Positions 16,978 to 26,404 of a stretch of DNA of 40,349 nt are shown here, piece after piece. The position numbers and the translations under genes are program-made. Where the stretch lies: the NCBI RefSeq assembly GCF_024359545.1, contig NZ_JAKQZG010000020.1, forward strand, positions 1 through 40,349, given 5' to 3'. The stretch's first letter is position 1, and each line of letters starts with the position of its first letter. Under the pieces are notes generated by a model, which saw only the letters and a program-made list of their open reading frames with translations, was not told the origin of the DNA and did not search any database. Origin of the DNA: Jiella marina (GTDB lineage Bacteria > Pseudomonadota > Alphaproteobacteria > Rhizobiales > Rhizobiaceae).

Positions 16978-17700
16978 ATGCGCCCATCCAAACGTCCCAA
17001 CGACGCCATGCGTGACGTGACCATGGACACCGGCGTCTCCCGCCATGCCGAGGGGTCCTGCCTTGTGCGTTTCGGGCACACGGAAGTCCTGTGCATGGCG
17101 AGCCTCGAAGAGCGCGTGCCGCCCTTCCTGAAGAATTCCGGCAAGGGTTGGGTGACGGCGGAATACGGCATGCTGCCGCGCGCGACCGGCGACCGCATGC
17201 GCCGCGAGGCGGCGTCGGGCAAGCAGTCCGGCCGCACCCAGGAGATCCAGCGGTTGATCGGGCGGTCACTCCGGGCGATCGTCGATCTTGAGGCGCTCGG
17301 CGAGCGCCAGATCACAGTCGATTGCGACGTGCTGCAGGCCGACGGCGGCACGCGCACGGCGGCGATCACCGGCGGTTTCGTGGCCCTTTCGGAGTGTCTC
17401 AAATGGATGGAGGACCGCTCCATGGTGAAGCGCCATGACGTGCTCCTCGGCCATGTGGCGGCCGTTTCCTGCGGCATTCACAAGAACGAGCCGATCCTCG
17501 ATCTCGACTATGCCGAGGATTCGACCGCCGAGACCGACGCCAATTTCGTCATGACCGGCGCCGGCGGCATCGTTGAAATCCAGGGCACGGCGGAAGGCGC
17601 GCCGTTTTCCGAGGAAGAGTTCCTGGAGCTGATGAAGCTCGCCCGCAAGGGCATCGGCGAACTGGTCCAGACCCAGCGCCAGGTTCTCGGAGAGCACTGA
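16978..17700 (+). CDS. rph: Ribonuclease PH
   Basis: Phosphorolytic 3'-5' exoribonuclease that trims tRNA precursors. The 240-residue product matches family length and shows the start [12 protein letters not shown], the RNA-contact stretch [17 protein letters not shown] near residue 63, the phosphate-binding [12 protein letters not shown], and the metal-linked acidic residues in [18 protein letters not shown]. It opens the plus-strand operon rph-rdgB-hemW, with its TGA sharing one base with the rdgB ATG. It is divergent from hrcA-grpE across about 250 bases, the standard alphaproteobacterial layout. Confidence 0.97.
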   Translation: MRPSKRPNDAMRDVTMDTGVSRHAEGSCLVRFGHTEVLCMASLEERVPPFLKNSGKGWVTAEYGMLPRATGDRMRREAASGKQSGRTQEIQRLIGRSLRAIVDLEALGERQITVDCDVLQADGGTRTAAITGGFVALSECLKWMEDRSMVKRHDVLLGHVAAVSCGIHKNEPILDLDYAEDSTAETDANFVMTGAGGIVEIQGTAEGAPFSEEEFLELMKLARKGIGELVQTQRQVLGEH

Positions 17701-18344
17701 TGCCGCTTCTGAAGCCGGAAGACGGGCCGCTTCTGGTGGCGAGCCACAATCACGGCAAGATCTGGGAAATTCGCGAGTTGATGGAGCCCTTCGGCTTCGA
17801 GGTGACCTCGGCCAAGGACAAGGGTCTCGCCGACCCGGAAGAGACCGGCACAACCTACGAGGCGAATGCCGAGATCAAGGCCGTCGCCGCCATGGAGGCG
17901 ACGGGGCTTGCCTCGCTTTCGGACGATTCCGGCCTGTCGATCGAGGCCCTCAACGGCGATCCCGGCATCTACTCGGCACGTTGGGCCGGACCGGATCGCG
18001 ACTTCGCCATGGCCATGCGCAATGTCGAGGAAAAGCTGCAGGCCGCCGGCGCGACGACCCCCGACAAGCGCAAGGCGACCTTCGTCGCCGTCCTGTGCCT
18101 CGCCCGGCCGGGCCATGAGCCGCTGTTCTTTCGCGGCGAGGTAGAGGGCACCATCGTCTGGCCACCCAAGGGCAACAAGGGCTTCGGCTATGATCCGATC
18201 TTCTGGCCCGACGGGCTCGACCGCACCTTCGGCGAGATGATGTCGGCGGAAAAGCACGCCTGGAAGCCGGGGCAGCCGACGGCGCTGTCGCACCGGGCCC
18301 GGGCCTTCCAGAAATTCGCCAGAACCGCCTTGGGGGTCGAATGA
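17700..18344 (+). CDS. rdgB: XTP/dITP pyrophosphatase (RdgB/HAM1 family)
   Basis: House-cleaning enzyme that hydrolyses dITP, XTP and ITP to monophosphates and so prevents incorporation of deaminated purines. The 214-residue product has the substrate-entry motif ASHNHGK near residue 14, [11 protein letters not shown] with the catalytic acidic residues, and [17 protein letters not shown] for base recognition. The ATG overlaps the rph stop codon by one base, and the gene's own TGA overlaps the hemW start by four, so the three genes are translationally coupled. Confidence 0.96.
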   Translation: MPLLKPEDGPLLVASHNHGKIWEIRELMEPFGFEVTSAKDKGLADPEETGTTYEANAEIKAVAAMEATGLASLSDDSGLSIEALNGDPGIYSARWAGPDRDFAMAMRNVEEKLQAAGATTPDKRKATFVAVLCLARPGHEPLFFRGEVEGTIVWPPKGNKGFGYDPIFWPDGLDRTFGEMMSAEKHAWKPGQPTALSHRARAFQKFARTALGVE

Positions 18345-19543
18345 GCCTCGTCGCTCCCCGCAATGCAAACGATGTCCTGGCGTTTCGCCGGCCGCCCGGC
18401 GATCCGGGATTCGGCGTCTACATTCATTGGCCGTTCTGCGCGGCCAAATGCCCCTATTGCGACTTCAACAGCCATGTCCGCCGCCAGCCGGTCGATCAGG
18501 CGCGCTATGTCGCCGCCTTCCGACGCGAATTGAAGCTGGCCGCGGAGCGCTCGCGAGGCGAGACCGTCACCTCGATCTTCTTCGGCGGCGGCACGCCGTC
18601 GCTGATGGCGCCCGAGACCGTCGGCGCCCTGATGGACGCGGTGGCGGAAAACTGGACGGTGGCCCCGGATGCGGAAGTCACGCTGGAAGCCAACCCTTCC
18701 AGCGTCGAGGCCTCGCGCTTCCGCGGCTACCGGGCCGCGGGCGTCAACCGCGTCTCGCTCGGCGTCCAGGCCCTGAACGATCCCGATCTGCGCCGCCTCG
18801 GCCGGCTTCACGACGTCGCGGCGGCGCTGGAAGCCATTCGCCTCGCCCGCGAGATCTTCCCGCGCCTCTCCTTCGACCTGATCTACGCAAGGCCGCGGCA
18901 GACGGTCGAGGCCTGGGAGGCCGAGCTCAACCAGGCGATCGATCTCGCCGCCGACCATCTGTCGCTCTATCAGCTGACCATCGAGATGGGCACGCCCTTC
19001 TTCGATCTTCACAAGGCCGGCAAGCTGAAAGTGCCGGATGGCGAACTTTCCGCCGAACTCTACGAGGCGACGCAGCAGATCACCGCGGCGCGCGGCCTGC
19101 CGGCCTACGAGATCTCCAATCACGCCGTCCCCGGCGCGGAATCGCGGCACAATCTCACCTATTGGCGCTATGGCCTTTACGCGGGTGTCGGCCCCGGCGC
19201 CCATGGCCGGTTGAACGGCCGCGACGGCACCCGGCACGCCATCGCCAACGAGCCGCTGCCCGAGACCTGGCTCCAGATGGTCGAGGATTGGGATGGCGGC
19301 GCCATCACCGACGAGCCGCTGACGCTGGAGGAACAGGCCGACGAACTCCTGCTGATGGGCCTGCGCCTCACCGAAGGGATCGATCTCGCCCGCTGGCGCA
19401 AGCTCGCCGGCCGCGACATCGACCGGGCGAGCGAAGCCGACCTCGCTACCCACGGCATGATCGAGCGCCTCGGCCCCGACCGCATCCGGGCGACCCCTGC
19501 CGGAATGATGGTGCTCGACGCGGTGGTGGCGGACCTGGCCTGA
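18341..19543 (+). CDS. hemW: Radical SAM heme chaperone HemW
   Basis: Radical SAM protein of the HemN-like group that binds heme and delivers it to target enzymes; formerly misannotated as an oxygen-independent coproporphyrinogen oxidase. The 400-residue product has the CX3CX2C cluster motif at C33, C37 and C40, preceded by GVYIHWPF, then [10 protein letters not shown] and the SAM-linked segment VNRVSLGVQ. True HemN has a further N-terminal extension and an additional downstream cysteine, both absent here, so HemW is preferred. It is last in rph-rdgB-hemW. No clear terminator follows; an inverted family A repeat lies 76 bases downstream. Confidence 0.95.
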   Translation: MSLVAPRNANDVLAFRRPPGDPGFGVYIHWPFCAAKCPYCDFNSHVRRQPVDQARYVAAFRRELKLAAERSRGETVTSIFFGGGTPSLMAPETVGALMDAVAENWTVAPDAEVTLEANPSSVEASRFRGYRAAGVNRVSLGVQALNDPDLRRLGRLHDVAAALEAIRLAREIFPRLSFDLIYARPRQTVEAWEAELNQAIDLAADHLSLYQLTIEMGTPFFDLHKAGKLKVPDGELSAELYEATQQITAARGLPAYEISNHAVPGAESRHNLTYWRYGLYAGVGPGAHGRLNGRDGTRHAIANEPLPETWLQMVEDWDGGAITDEPLTLEEQADELLLMGLRLTEGIDLARWRKLAGRDIDRASEADLATHGMIERLGPDRIRATPAGMMVLDAVVADLA

Positions 19544-19619
19544 GACGCCAGGGCTGACAGGAATTCCGCTGATCTGGTCTGAAGGCCTCCGCACTACCTT
19601 TTACGGATGCCGCAACGCA

Positions 19620-19772
19620 TCCACTTCGTCATCCTCGACCCGTCAGAGTCGGGGATCCATGCCTCGTCGGTGAGGCTGGCAGTCGGGTGGGGACAGGCCT
19701 CCCAATCTCCTGCACCGGATTGGCGGTGGAAGCGAAGAGGCATGGATCCCCGTGCTGGCGCACGAGGATGAC
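19620..19772 (-). repeat. BIME-like dispersed repeat, family A, copy 2
   Basis: Reverse-complement copy of the element at 5569-5718. Both ends keep the GTCATCCTCG heads in inverted orientation, with inner ggggatccatgc / gcatggatcccc arms. The divergence from copy 1 is concentrated in the centre. It fills the gap between hemW and the converging small membrane protein gene (19544-19837), where I see no gene. Confidence 0.85.
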
Positions 19773-19837
19773 TATGCGGAGACGTGATCGCCATGAAATC
19801 CAGACGATCCACCGACCAACGGCCAAATTTCACGGGC

Positions 19838-20032
19838 CTAATGCAGCCTGATTCCCAGATGGCGGGGCAGCCGTTCGGCCGTCGCCCAGTCCGGCCAGCC
19901 GACGGTGCGCTCCACGGTGACGATGACGGCAGCAATCGCGATGGCCGAGCCCGCCGCGATCAGCCATCTCTTGGAGGGAGGGCGGCGCACCCACAGGGAG
20001 GTCCGCACGAGCAGGTGGAAGAAGAAGTCCAT
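19838..20032 (-). CDS. Small single-pass membrane protein, function unknown
   Basis: A 64-residue protein starting at the ATG at 20032 (MDFFFHLLVR). An amphipathic start and the basic RRPPSKR stretch precede one membrane helix (WLIAAGSAIAIAAVIVTVE), then a short tail with GWPDWATAERLPRH. It resembles a short, uncharacterised protein that I recall beside sppA in other Hyphomicrobiales; I could not check this. It lies 88 bases downstream of the S49 peptidase gene in the same direction and may be co-transcribed with it. The Shine-Dalgarno sequence is weak. A GTG nine codons upstream is an alternative start. Confidence 0.7.
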   Translation of the reverse strand: MDFFFHLLVRTSLWVRRPPSKRWLIAAGSAIAIAAVIVTVERTVGWPDWATAERLPRHLGIRLH

Positions 20033-20120
20033 CTCGTGCCCATAGCACGGCGAATGCACCGCCTGTTCCCGAAATCAGCGCAAACCGAGATCGCGACGGC
20101 GCAATCACGCAAGGCAACAC

Positions 20121-20990
20121 CTACAGACCGAAACGCGCCCAGAGCGCACGCTCTTCGGCCGCTGAGATCAGGCGCTCGGCAAAGCCCCCGCCGATCGCGG
20201 AGAAGTCCATCATGCCTGACGTACTGACGCCGCTCGGCTTGCGGCCGAAGAGGCGGCGGCCGCCCTGGATGAGAACTGGCCGGACATTCTCGCCATAACG
20301 CTCGCGCAGGACGCCTCGCAGGTCGCCCAGTGCGTCGACGAGGCCGAGATCGAGGCCGCGCTTGCCGGACCAGAACAGGCCGGAAAACAGCGTCTCGTCA
20401 TCGACGAGCTTTTCCCCGCGCCGCGATTTGACGAGATCGATGAAGGTATCGTGCACCTCGCGCTGCAGCGTCTTCAGATGTTCGACATCCTCGGGCTTTT
20501 CGGGCTGGAAGGGGTCGAGCGTCGACTTGTTGTTGCCGGCCGTGTGCACCCGCCGCTCGATGCCGAGCTTCTTGATCGCCTCGACGAAACCGAACGAGCC
20601 GGAGACGACGCCGATCGAGCCGACGATCGAGGACGGATCGGCGATGATCTCGTCGCCGGCGCAGGCGATCATGTAGCCGCCCGAAGCCGCCACATCCTCC
20701 ACGAAGATCAGGACCTTCTTGTCCTTTTCTTCGGCGAGATCGCGGATCCGCTGGAAGATCAGCCGCGATTGCACGGGCGAGCCGCCCGGCGAGTTGACGA
20801 CGATCGCGACCGCCGGAGCCCCCTTTTGATCGAAGGCACGGGACAGGAGCGGCGCGGCGCCCGAAAGCGACAGGCCCGGACGCAGCGGCGTGGACGATCC
20901 CATGATCGCGCCGGACAGCTTCACGACCGGGATGACCGTGACGTCCTTGCGGAATCGCTTGGGCAGAAGTTTCTTGAGAGGATTGACCAC
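20121..20990 (-). CDS. sppA: S49 family signal-peptide-peptidase-like serine protease
   Basis: Member of the SppA/S49 family (ClpP-crotonase fold), which digests leftover signal peptides or membrane-linked peptides. The 289-residue short form has the nucleophile Ser103 in DVAASGGYMIAC and the general base Lys155 in AGNNKSTLDP. Their 52-residue spacing equals that of the Ser/Lys pair in Bacillus subtilis SppA. VVNSPGG is the oxyanion-hole strand. I chose the GTG at 20990 because AAGG lies eight bases upstream and the sequence from PLKKLLPKRFRKDV is family-like. A longer frame to 21077 exists. No membrane helix is visible at the N-terminus, so its localisation is uncertain. Confidence 0.9.
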   Translation of the reverse strand: MVNPLKKLLPKRFRKDVTVIPVVKLSGAIMGSSTPLRPGLSLSGAAPLLSRAFDQKGAPAVAIVVNSPGGSPVQSRLIFQRIRDLAEEKDKKVLIFVEDVAASGGYMIACAGDEIIADPSSIVGSIGVVSGSFGFVEAIKKLGIERRVHTAGNNKSTLDPFQPEKPEDVEHLKTLQREVHDTFIDLVKSRRGEKLVDDETLFSGLFWSGKRGLDLGLVDALGDLRGVLRERYGENVRPVLIQGGRRLFGRKPSGVSTSGMMDFSAIGGGFAERLISAAEERALWARFGL

Positions 20991-21089
20991 GAAGATGCCT
21001 TGAGTTCGTTGCGAGGCGCCGGGAAACGGAAGGCGCCTCCGGCCGACCCCATGTATGATCGGTGGCGGCCTTCGCAAAGCCGTATGCGG

Positions 21090-21959
21090 TCACGCCCGAC
21101 GCGAAGGCCTGGAATCGAGAAGTGGGAGCGTGGCGCTGCCGGCGGAAATCTCCTCGGCGAGCGCGGTCTGTGCGCCGTCCGGCGATTGCAGATCGATGCC
21201 GGGCAGAAGGCTGAGCGGCGCCTGTGAGCCCCGCCTGCCGGCGATCAATACGCGGCTGGCGGGCGCTCCGTGCCGTGTATGGACGGGCAGGATCCGCACA
21301 TCGCCGAGCCGGCGCGATATCGCCGCGATCGCTTCGCCGAGAAGGTCGGCGCGACAAATCATCGCCAGCCGGCCCCTGGGGCGCAGGAGTGCGGCGGAAA
21401 CATCGAGCCAGCGTTCGAGCGAGACGTCTCCCTCGCCGAACAGCGCGGCGTTGCGGCTGGGATCGGCTGGTCGCCGATGGTCTCGAGGATGAAACGGCGG
21501 ATTGGTGAGAACGAGGTCGATACTCGCGTCGTACAGGCCGGCCGCCTCGCGTTCGTCGCGCTTCGCGCCAATGTCGACTTCGACCACCTGGACGCGGCGA
21601 CCGATGGCGGCGTTCTCGTGGAGCTCCAGCGATCGATGCGCAAGGCACGCCATCTCCGGCCGGCTTTCCACCAGCATGATTTCGGCATTGGCCGCCCGGC
21701 TCGCGGCGGCGAGGCCGACCACGCCCGCCCCGGCTCCGATGTCCGCGATGTGCCCCGTGGTCTCGGTCGGCAAGCAGGCTGCGAGCAACATGGCATCGAG
21801 GCCCGAGCGATAGCCCCAGCCGTCCGGCTGCCAAACCGCGAAGCGACCGCCATGAAAGCTGTCCACGCGGGCCGGCCACGGATCGCCCTCCCCGGCTTCC
21901 CCGGTCGCTGGGCCAGGCTCCAAGGGGGCAGTCCGTTCAGGAGACTTCGGAGAGTTCAT
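21090..21959 (-). CDS. TrmN6-like tRNA1(Val) adenine-N6 methyltransferase
   Basis: Class I SAM-dependent methyltransferase. Motif I is ADIGAGAGVVGL and the catalytic NPPF motif (LVLTNPPFHP) identifies an amino-group N6-adenine or N5-glutamine methylase; the length and the opening GWGYRSGLDAMLLAA fit the TrmN6/YfiC group, which modifies A37 of tRNA1(Val). A PrmC-type specificity cannot be excluded. The protein starts at the ATG at 21959 or at 21974; either start overlaps the DUF2007 gene (stop at 21937), by 23 bases for the first, so the pair is probably coupled. The N-terminal 30 residues are low complexity. Confidence 0.85.
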   Translation of the reverse strand: MNSPKSPERTAPLEPGPATGEAGEGDPWPARVDSFHGGRFAVWQPDGWGYRSGLDAMLLAACLPTETTGHIADIGAGAGVVGLAAASRAANAEIMLVESRPEMACLAHRSLELHENAAIGRRVQVVEVDIGAKRDEREAAGLYDASIDLVLTNPPFHPRDHRRPADPSRNAALFGEGDVSLERWLDVSAALLRPRGRLAMICRADLLGEAIAAISRRLGDVRILPVHTRHGAPASRVLIAGRRGSQAPLSLLPGIDLQSPDGAQTALAEEISAGSATLPLLDSRPSRRA

Positions 21960-22164
21960 GGCCGAGATCGGCATCGCGCAGGATGCGCCGGGCCTGATCG
22001 AAATGGTCGGGATCGACGAGGACCCGCCGTGGCAAGACGCCGATCGAGCCGTCGAGGATGCTCATGTGAACGTCGGCGACGAAATGCGGGATTTCGGCAT
22101 CATTGAGCAGCGCGTCGACGAAGGAAATGAGAACCGCATCGTTCGATCGCATCAATTCCTTCAT
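21937..22164 (-). CDS. DUF2007 family protein
   Basis: A 75-residue protein of the DUF2007 family, a small domain named a putative signal-transducing protein with no settled role. It shows the family pattern: an early hydrophobic strand (AVLISFVDALLNDAEIPHFV), HMSILDGS in the middle, and PRRVLVDPDHFDQARRIL near the C-terminus. It lies upstream of and overlaps the methyltransferase gene. It is divergent from the polyprenyl synthase gene; this adjacency is common in related genomes. The start ATG at 22164 fits the family length. Confidence 0.88.
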   Translation of the reverse strand: MKELMRSNDAVLISFVDALLNDAEIPHFVADVHMSILDGSIGVLPRRVLVDPDHFDQARRILRDADLGHELSEVS

Positions 22165-22403
22165 TGGCCGACCTCTTCGAATCCCTGTTGCGAGCCTGGC
22201 TCGATGCCGGCATCTTCGGCATCATGTCCAGCCTTGTCGAGCGCGTTACGCGGCTCCTCCCGTCGATTCCCGGTACGGTTTGACGCTATCGGCCTTTTTC
22301 TTCTCGGCCGCGGCTCCATTTGCGCTCGCAGGCCGATGGTGTTGTGTCCAGCGCGCCGCGGTCCTATTCGACACCCGACACGGCGTCGAATCAACGGAGA
22401 GAT
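22165..22403. promoter_or_regulatory. Divergent gap, DUF2007 / ispB
   Basis: 239 bases that should hold both promoters. One short plus-strand frame (22164-22283, TTG start, 39 residues, amphipathic) lies here without a ribosome binding site. I see no clear operator or hairpin. Confidence 0.4.
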
Positions 22404-23423
22404 ATGGTGAGTCTGGCCAGTCCCACCCAGAAGCGACAGACACAAGGGTCGATCGATCCGATCCTCGCGCTGACGCGACCCGACATGGAGCGCGTCAACG
22501 ATCTGATTCTGTCCATGGCGGGCTCCAACGTCACACTCATTCCCGAGATCGCCGAGCATCTGATCTCGTCCGGCGGCAAGCGCCTTCGGCCGATGCTGAC
22601 AATCGCCTCGGCGCTTGCCCATGGATACGGATCGGGCGACGGCCATGTGAAGCTCGCCGCCAGCGTCGAGTTCATGCACACGGCGACGCTTCTCCATGAC
22701 GATGTGGTCGACGAAAGCGACATGCGGCGCGGCCGCAAGACCGCCCGCACCATCTGGGGCAACCAGGCGAGCGTTCTCGTCGGCGACTTTCTTCTTGGCC
22801 AGGCCTTCCGGACGATGGTCGAGGTCGGTTCGCTGGAAGCGCTGGCGATCCTCTCCGACGCTTCAGCGGTGATCGCCGAGGGCGAGGTGTGGCAACTCGC
22901 CGCCGCCAAGAAGATGACTACCAGCGAGGCCGACTATATCGCCGTGGTCGACGCCAAGACCGCCGCTCTGTTCTCGGCCGCCGTCGAAGTCGGCCCTGTC
23001 ATCGCCGGCAAGGGCGCCGCCGAGCGAACCGCCATGCGCGAATATGGCCGCAATCTCGGTCTCGCCTTCCAGCTCGTCGACGACGTACTCGATTATGGCG
23101 GCTCGGCTGCCGATCTCGGCAAGAACACCGGCGACGACTTTCGCGAGGGCAAGATCACCCTGCCGGTGATCCTCGCCTATGCCGCCGGCAGCGAGGAAGA
23201 GAAGGCGTTCTGGCGCGAAGCGCTGGAAGACGGCGCCAATGACGACGCGGCCCTTGAACGGGCGACGGCCTTGATCCGGCGGCACGGCGCCCTCGAGGCC
23301 ACGATCCGGCGGGCGCGGGACTACGGCGCCCGGGCCTATGAGGCCGCCGAGACACTCCCCGACTCCGCCGGCCGCGACGCCATGCTGGGCGTGGTGGATT
23401 TCTGTATCGAACGGCTGAGCTGA
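22404..23423 (+). CDS. ispB: Long-chain trans-polyprenyl diphosphate synthase
   Basis: Condenses isopentenyl diphosphate units to make the ubiquinone side chain, octaprenyl or decaprenyl. In Hyphomicrobiales Q10 is usual, so decaprenyl is likely, but chain length cannot be read here. The 339-residue product has the first Asp-rich motif in LLHDDVVDESDMRRG, the second in FQLVDDVLDYGG, and the GGKRLRP substrate motif near residue 62. The start is the ATG at 22404 (MVSLASP); the frame upstream to 22320 is not family-like. The residue before the first Asp pair, a His, and the small residues further upstream fit long-chain synthases. Confidence 0.93.
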   Translation: MVSLASPTQKRQTQGSIDPILALTRPDMERVNDLILSMAGSNVTLIPEIAEHLISSGGKRLRPMLTIASALAHGYGSGDGHVKLAASVEFMHTATLLHDDVVDESDMRRGRKTARTIWGNQASVLVGDFLLGQAFRTMVEVGSLEALAILSDASAVIAEGEVWQLAAAKKMTTSEADYIAVVDAKTAALFSAAVEVGPVIAGKGAAERTAMREYGRNLGLAFQLVDDVLDYGGSAADLGKNTGDDFREGKITLPVILAYAAGSEEEKAFWREALEDGANDDAALERATALIRRHGALEATIRRARDYGARAYEAAETLPDSAGRDAMLGVVDFCIERLS

Positions 23424-23608
23424 GTCCCGCGCATCCCACTCCTGACGGTCGCAATCCGGTCAAGGTCTGGTGTAACACGGCGAAGAGACTTGCAAATATC
23501 CGGCATTGGCCTCACTTCCGCAGGACCGTGACAAGAGCGGATCCGTTTCGGAGCGCGCCAGTCGCCGCCACACACTGCGCCGGCCATGCCGGAGGGAAAG
23601 GATCGACC

Positions 23609-25459
23609 GTGACGCTTTCGCGCCTTCTGAGAAGCCTGTCGGCCTCCGTCCTCGTCACGACGCTTCTGGCGGGAACGTCTCTCGCCGCCGGCCAGGAGAC
23701 TGGCCCGGACGCGTCGACGCAGCCCGTGCCGCGGGCCCAGTCGCTCGCCGGGGCCTATCTGGCCGCGAAGGCCGCGCAGGCCAGCGGTGACCTCTCGGTC
23801 GCCACGAGCTTCTTCACCCAGGCCCTCTCGATCGATCCCACCTCGGATTTCCTGCAGCAGGACGCCATGTTCGCCTATATCGGCGACGGACGCTTCGAGG
23901 ACGGCGTCGACATGGCCGCCAAGCTCCGCGACGATCCGGCCGCAGGCAAGGTCGCGCGGATCACGCTCGGCGTCGATGCCCTTCAGAAGGGCGACTTCGA
24001 TGCCGCGATCGAAGAGTTCGACATCCTCAATCCGAGCGATCTCGACGCGCTGCTTCTGGCGCACCTCACCTCCTGGGCCGAGCTCGGGGCTGGGCGGATC
24101 GACGAAGCTCTGTCCCGGATCGACCAGCTCGAAGGCGCCCCCTGGTACACGACCTTTAACTTCTATCAGAAGGGCTTGCTCGCCGACGTGGCGGGACGAC
24201 CGGGCGTGGCCCGTACGGCCTATGCGGAACTCCTGGCCGATCAGTCCCTCGCCCGAACCTCGCCCGACGCCTTTCTCGGCGCCGCGGAGGCTCTCGCCCG
24301 TCTCGAAGCCCGTGAAGGCAACACCGACGCCGCCATCGCGGCCCTCGACGGTGGGCTCGAGATCGCGCCCAATTACACGCCGCTCAGCTTCCTGAAAGCC
24401 CGGATCGAGCGCGGCGAGACCATCGAACCTGCCGTTGCCTCGGTTCAGGAAGGCGCGGCGGAAACGCTCTACGTTCTCGGCCAGGCGATCAATCGCGGCG
24501 ACGGACGGCAGGTGGCGCTCCTCTATTTCCAGCTCGCCCGGGCGCTCGCGCCGCGCAGCCCCGCCCTGTTGACGGCACTCGCCGGAATCGCGGAACAGGC
24601 CCAGCAGCTCGATCTCGCCATCTCCTACTATCGCGCCGTGCCGGAGAACTCCGCCTTCCGCCGCACGGCGGAACTGCAGATCGGTCTCGACCTCTGGTAC
24701 GCCGAGCGCAAGGAGGAGGCGAAGACCCATCTCCAGCGGGCCGTGCGCGACTATCCCGAAGACGTGCAGGCCCATACGGCGCTTGCCGACGTGCTTTCCG
24801 CCGACAAGGACTACGCCGGCGCGGCCGAGGCGCTGAATACGGCGATCGCGCTGGCCGAAGAGGACGATTCGGAGAACTGGAACCTCTACTACCAGCGCGG
24901 CATCGCCTATGAGCGCCAAAAGATGTGGGAAGAGGCGGAGCCGAACTTCAAGAAGGCGCTGGAGCTCTCCCCCAACCAGCCGCAGGTGTTGAACTATCTG
25001 GGCTATTCCTGGGTGGACATGAACCGCAATCTCGACGAAGGCCTCGACATGATCAGGAAGGCCGTCGAGCTGCGGCCCAATGACGGCTACATCATCGACA
25101 GCCTGGGCTGGGCCTTCTATCGGCTGGGCCGCTACGAGGAAGCGGTCGAACAGCTCGAGCGTGCCGTACTGATCACGCCGATGGACCCGACCATCAACGA
25201 CCATCTGGGCGACGCCTATTGGCAGGTCGGCCGCAAGCGTGAGGCGCGGTTCCAGTGGGAGCGCGCTCTTGCCGGCGAGCCGGCCCCGGATGAAGAGACG
25301 AAGAAGACGATCCAGGCGAAGCTCGACGACGGCCTCGATGCCGGAGGCACCGGACAGGACCAGGGCGGGGAAACCCCAACCGAGACGCGCGCCGAAGCCG
25401 ATGCCGTATCGACCCCGCCGGCGCCCGATGCGCAACCGGCGGTGCAGGAAGCCGACTGA
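23609..25459 (+). CDS. Exported tetratricopeptide repeat protein
   Basis: A 616-residue protein with a signal peptide (MTLSRLLRSLSASVLVTTLLAGTSLA, cleavage near residue 27) followed by TPR repeats to about residue 570. The best repeats are in the C-terminal half (WEEAEPNFKKALELSPNQPQ, LDEGLDMIRKAVELRPNDGY, YEEAVEQLERAVLITPMDPT). A 45-residue acidic Thr/Ala/Pro tail ends it. The start is GTG at 23609 with GGAGGGAAAGGA upstream; an upstream frame to 23528 lacks a better start. It lies between ispB and ispE, an arrangement I recall from other rhizobia. It is probably periplasmic or outer-membrane associated and acts as a scaffold. The function is unknown. Confidence 0.88.
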   Translation: MTLSRLLRSLSASVLVTTLLAGTSLAAGQETGPDASTQPVPRAQSLAGAYLAAKAAQASGDLSVATSFFTQALSIDPTSDFLQQDAMFAYIGDGRFEDGVDMAAKLRDDPAAGKVARITLGVDALQKGDFDAAIEEFDILNPSDLDALLLAHLTSWAELGAGRIDEALSRIDQLEGAPWYTTFNFYQKGLLADVAGRPGVARTAYAELLADQSLARTSPDAFLGAAEALARLEAREGNTDAAIAALDGGLEIAPNYTPLSFLKARIERGETIEPAVASVQEGAAETLYVLGQAINRGDGRQVALLYFQLARALAPRSPALLTALAGIAEQAQQLDLAISYYRAVPENSAFRRTAELQIGLDLWYAERKEEAKTHLQRAVRDYPEDVQAHTALADVLSADKDYAGAAEALNTAIALAEEDDSENWNLYYQRGIAYERQKMWEEAEPNFKKALELSPNQPQVLNYLGYSWVDMNRNLDEGLDMIRKAVELRPNDGYIIDSLGWAFYRLGRYEEAVEQLERAVLITPMDPTINDHLGDAYWQVGRKREARFQWERALAGEPAPDEETKKTIQAKLDDGLDAGGTGQDQGGETPTETRAEADAVSTPPAPDAQPAVQEAD

Positions 25460-25489
25460 TCGCTTCGCCCCGGCCCGGAGATCGAAGCG

Positions 25490-26404
25490 ATGGAGGGATT
25501 TGAGGGGCCGGCAAAGTCACGTGTTGCGCCGGCCAAGGTCAATCTCGCGCTTCACGTCGTCGGCCGCCGCCCGGACGGCTACCACCTTCTGGAAAGCCTC
25601 GTCGCTTTCGATCCGGCCAGTGGCGACAGGGTCGAAGTCTCGCTGGGCGGAGAAGACACGGATGATCGGCTAACGGTCGACGGCCCCTTTGCCGCGCAAG
25701 TCCCCTCTGGCGCCAGCAACATAATCCTTCAGGCGACGAGCCTCGCTCGCGAAGTCTTCGCCGAAAGCGGCGCCCAGCTGCCGCCGCTGGCCATTCATCT
25801 GACCAAGAACCTCCCCGTCGCGGCAGGGATCGGTGGCGGCTCGGCCGACGCCGCGGCCCTGTTGGCACTGCTGCTCGACGGCCAGTCGCCCGAGCTTCAG
25901 ACCACGATCGAGGACCGGTCGATCGCGCTGGGTGCGGACGTGCCGATGTGCCTGAAGGGGCTTCCGGCGCGCGTTTCCGGCATCGGCGAAACGATCGAGC
26001 CGATCGCCGCCCTGCCCGATCCCGCCATGCTTCTCGTCAATCCCGGCATCGCCGTCTCGACGCCGGACGTCTTTCGTCTGCTGGCGGCACGGGACAATCC
26101 GCCCCTCCCGCCCCTACCGGCCTCGGGCTTTGCCGATCTGGATACGCTCGTGAACTGGCTGGGCGACACGCGCAACGACCTCGCCTTGCCGGCCGCTTCG
26201 ATCGCGCCGGAAATCGGCGAGGCGCGTCGGGCGCTTCTTGATGCCGGCGCCGTCTTTGCCCGGATGTCGGGTTCGGGCGCCACGGTCTATGGCCTCTTCG
26301 CGAGCCCTGAGGAGCGCGAGGCCGCTCACCGCCGCATCGCGGCGGAACAGCCGGGCTGGTGGGTCTCCGGAGCGGGCGATGACACAGAAAGGACGATCGC
26401 GTGA
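25490..26404 (+). CDS. ispE: 4-diphosphocytidyl-2-C-methyl-D-erythritol kinase
   Basis: GHMP kinase of the methylerythritol phosphate pathway for isoprenoids, phosphorylating the 2-hydroxyl of CDP-methylerythritol. The 304-residue product has an early substrate-binding stretch (APAKVNLALHVVGRRPDGYHLLES), the ATP-binding glycine loop LPVAAGIGGGSADAAA near residue 110, and the C-terminal GHMP motif FARMSGSGATVYGLF. It lies 30 bases after the TPR gene and overlaps moaB by four bases (GTGA). It supplies precursors to the same isoprenoid pool used by the polyprenyl synthase nearby. Confidence 0.96.
   Translation: MEGFEGPAKSRVAPAKVNLALHVVGRRPDGYHLLESLVAFDPASGDRVEVSLGGEDTDDRLTVDGPFAAQVPSGASNIILQATSLAREVFAESGAQLPPLAIHLTKNLPVAAGIGGGSADAAALLALLLDGQSPELQTTIEDRSIALGADVPMCLKGLPARVSGIGETIEPIAALPDPAMLLVNPGIAVSTPDVFRLLAARDNPPLPPLPASGFADLDTLVNWLGDTRNDLALPAASIAPEIGEARRALLDAGAVFARMSGSGATVYGLFASPEEREAAHRRIAAEQPGWWVSGAGDDTERTIA

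Noticed and set aside
18341-19543. Oxygen-independent coproporphyrinogen oxidase HemN
   Set aside because: The N-terminal extension and extra cysteine of true HemN are missing, and the rdgB-hemW linkage is typical of HemW.
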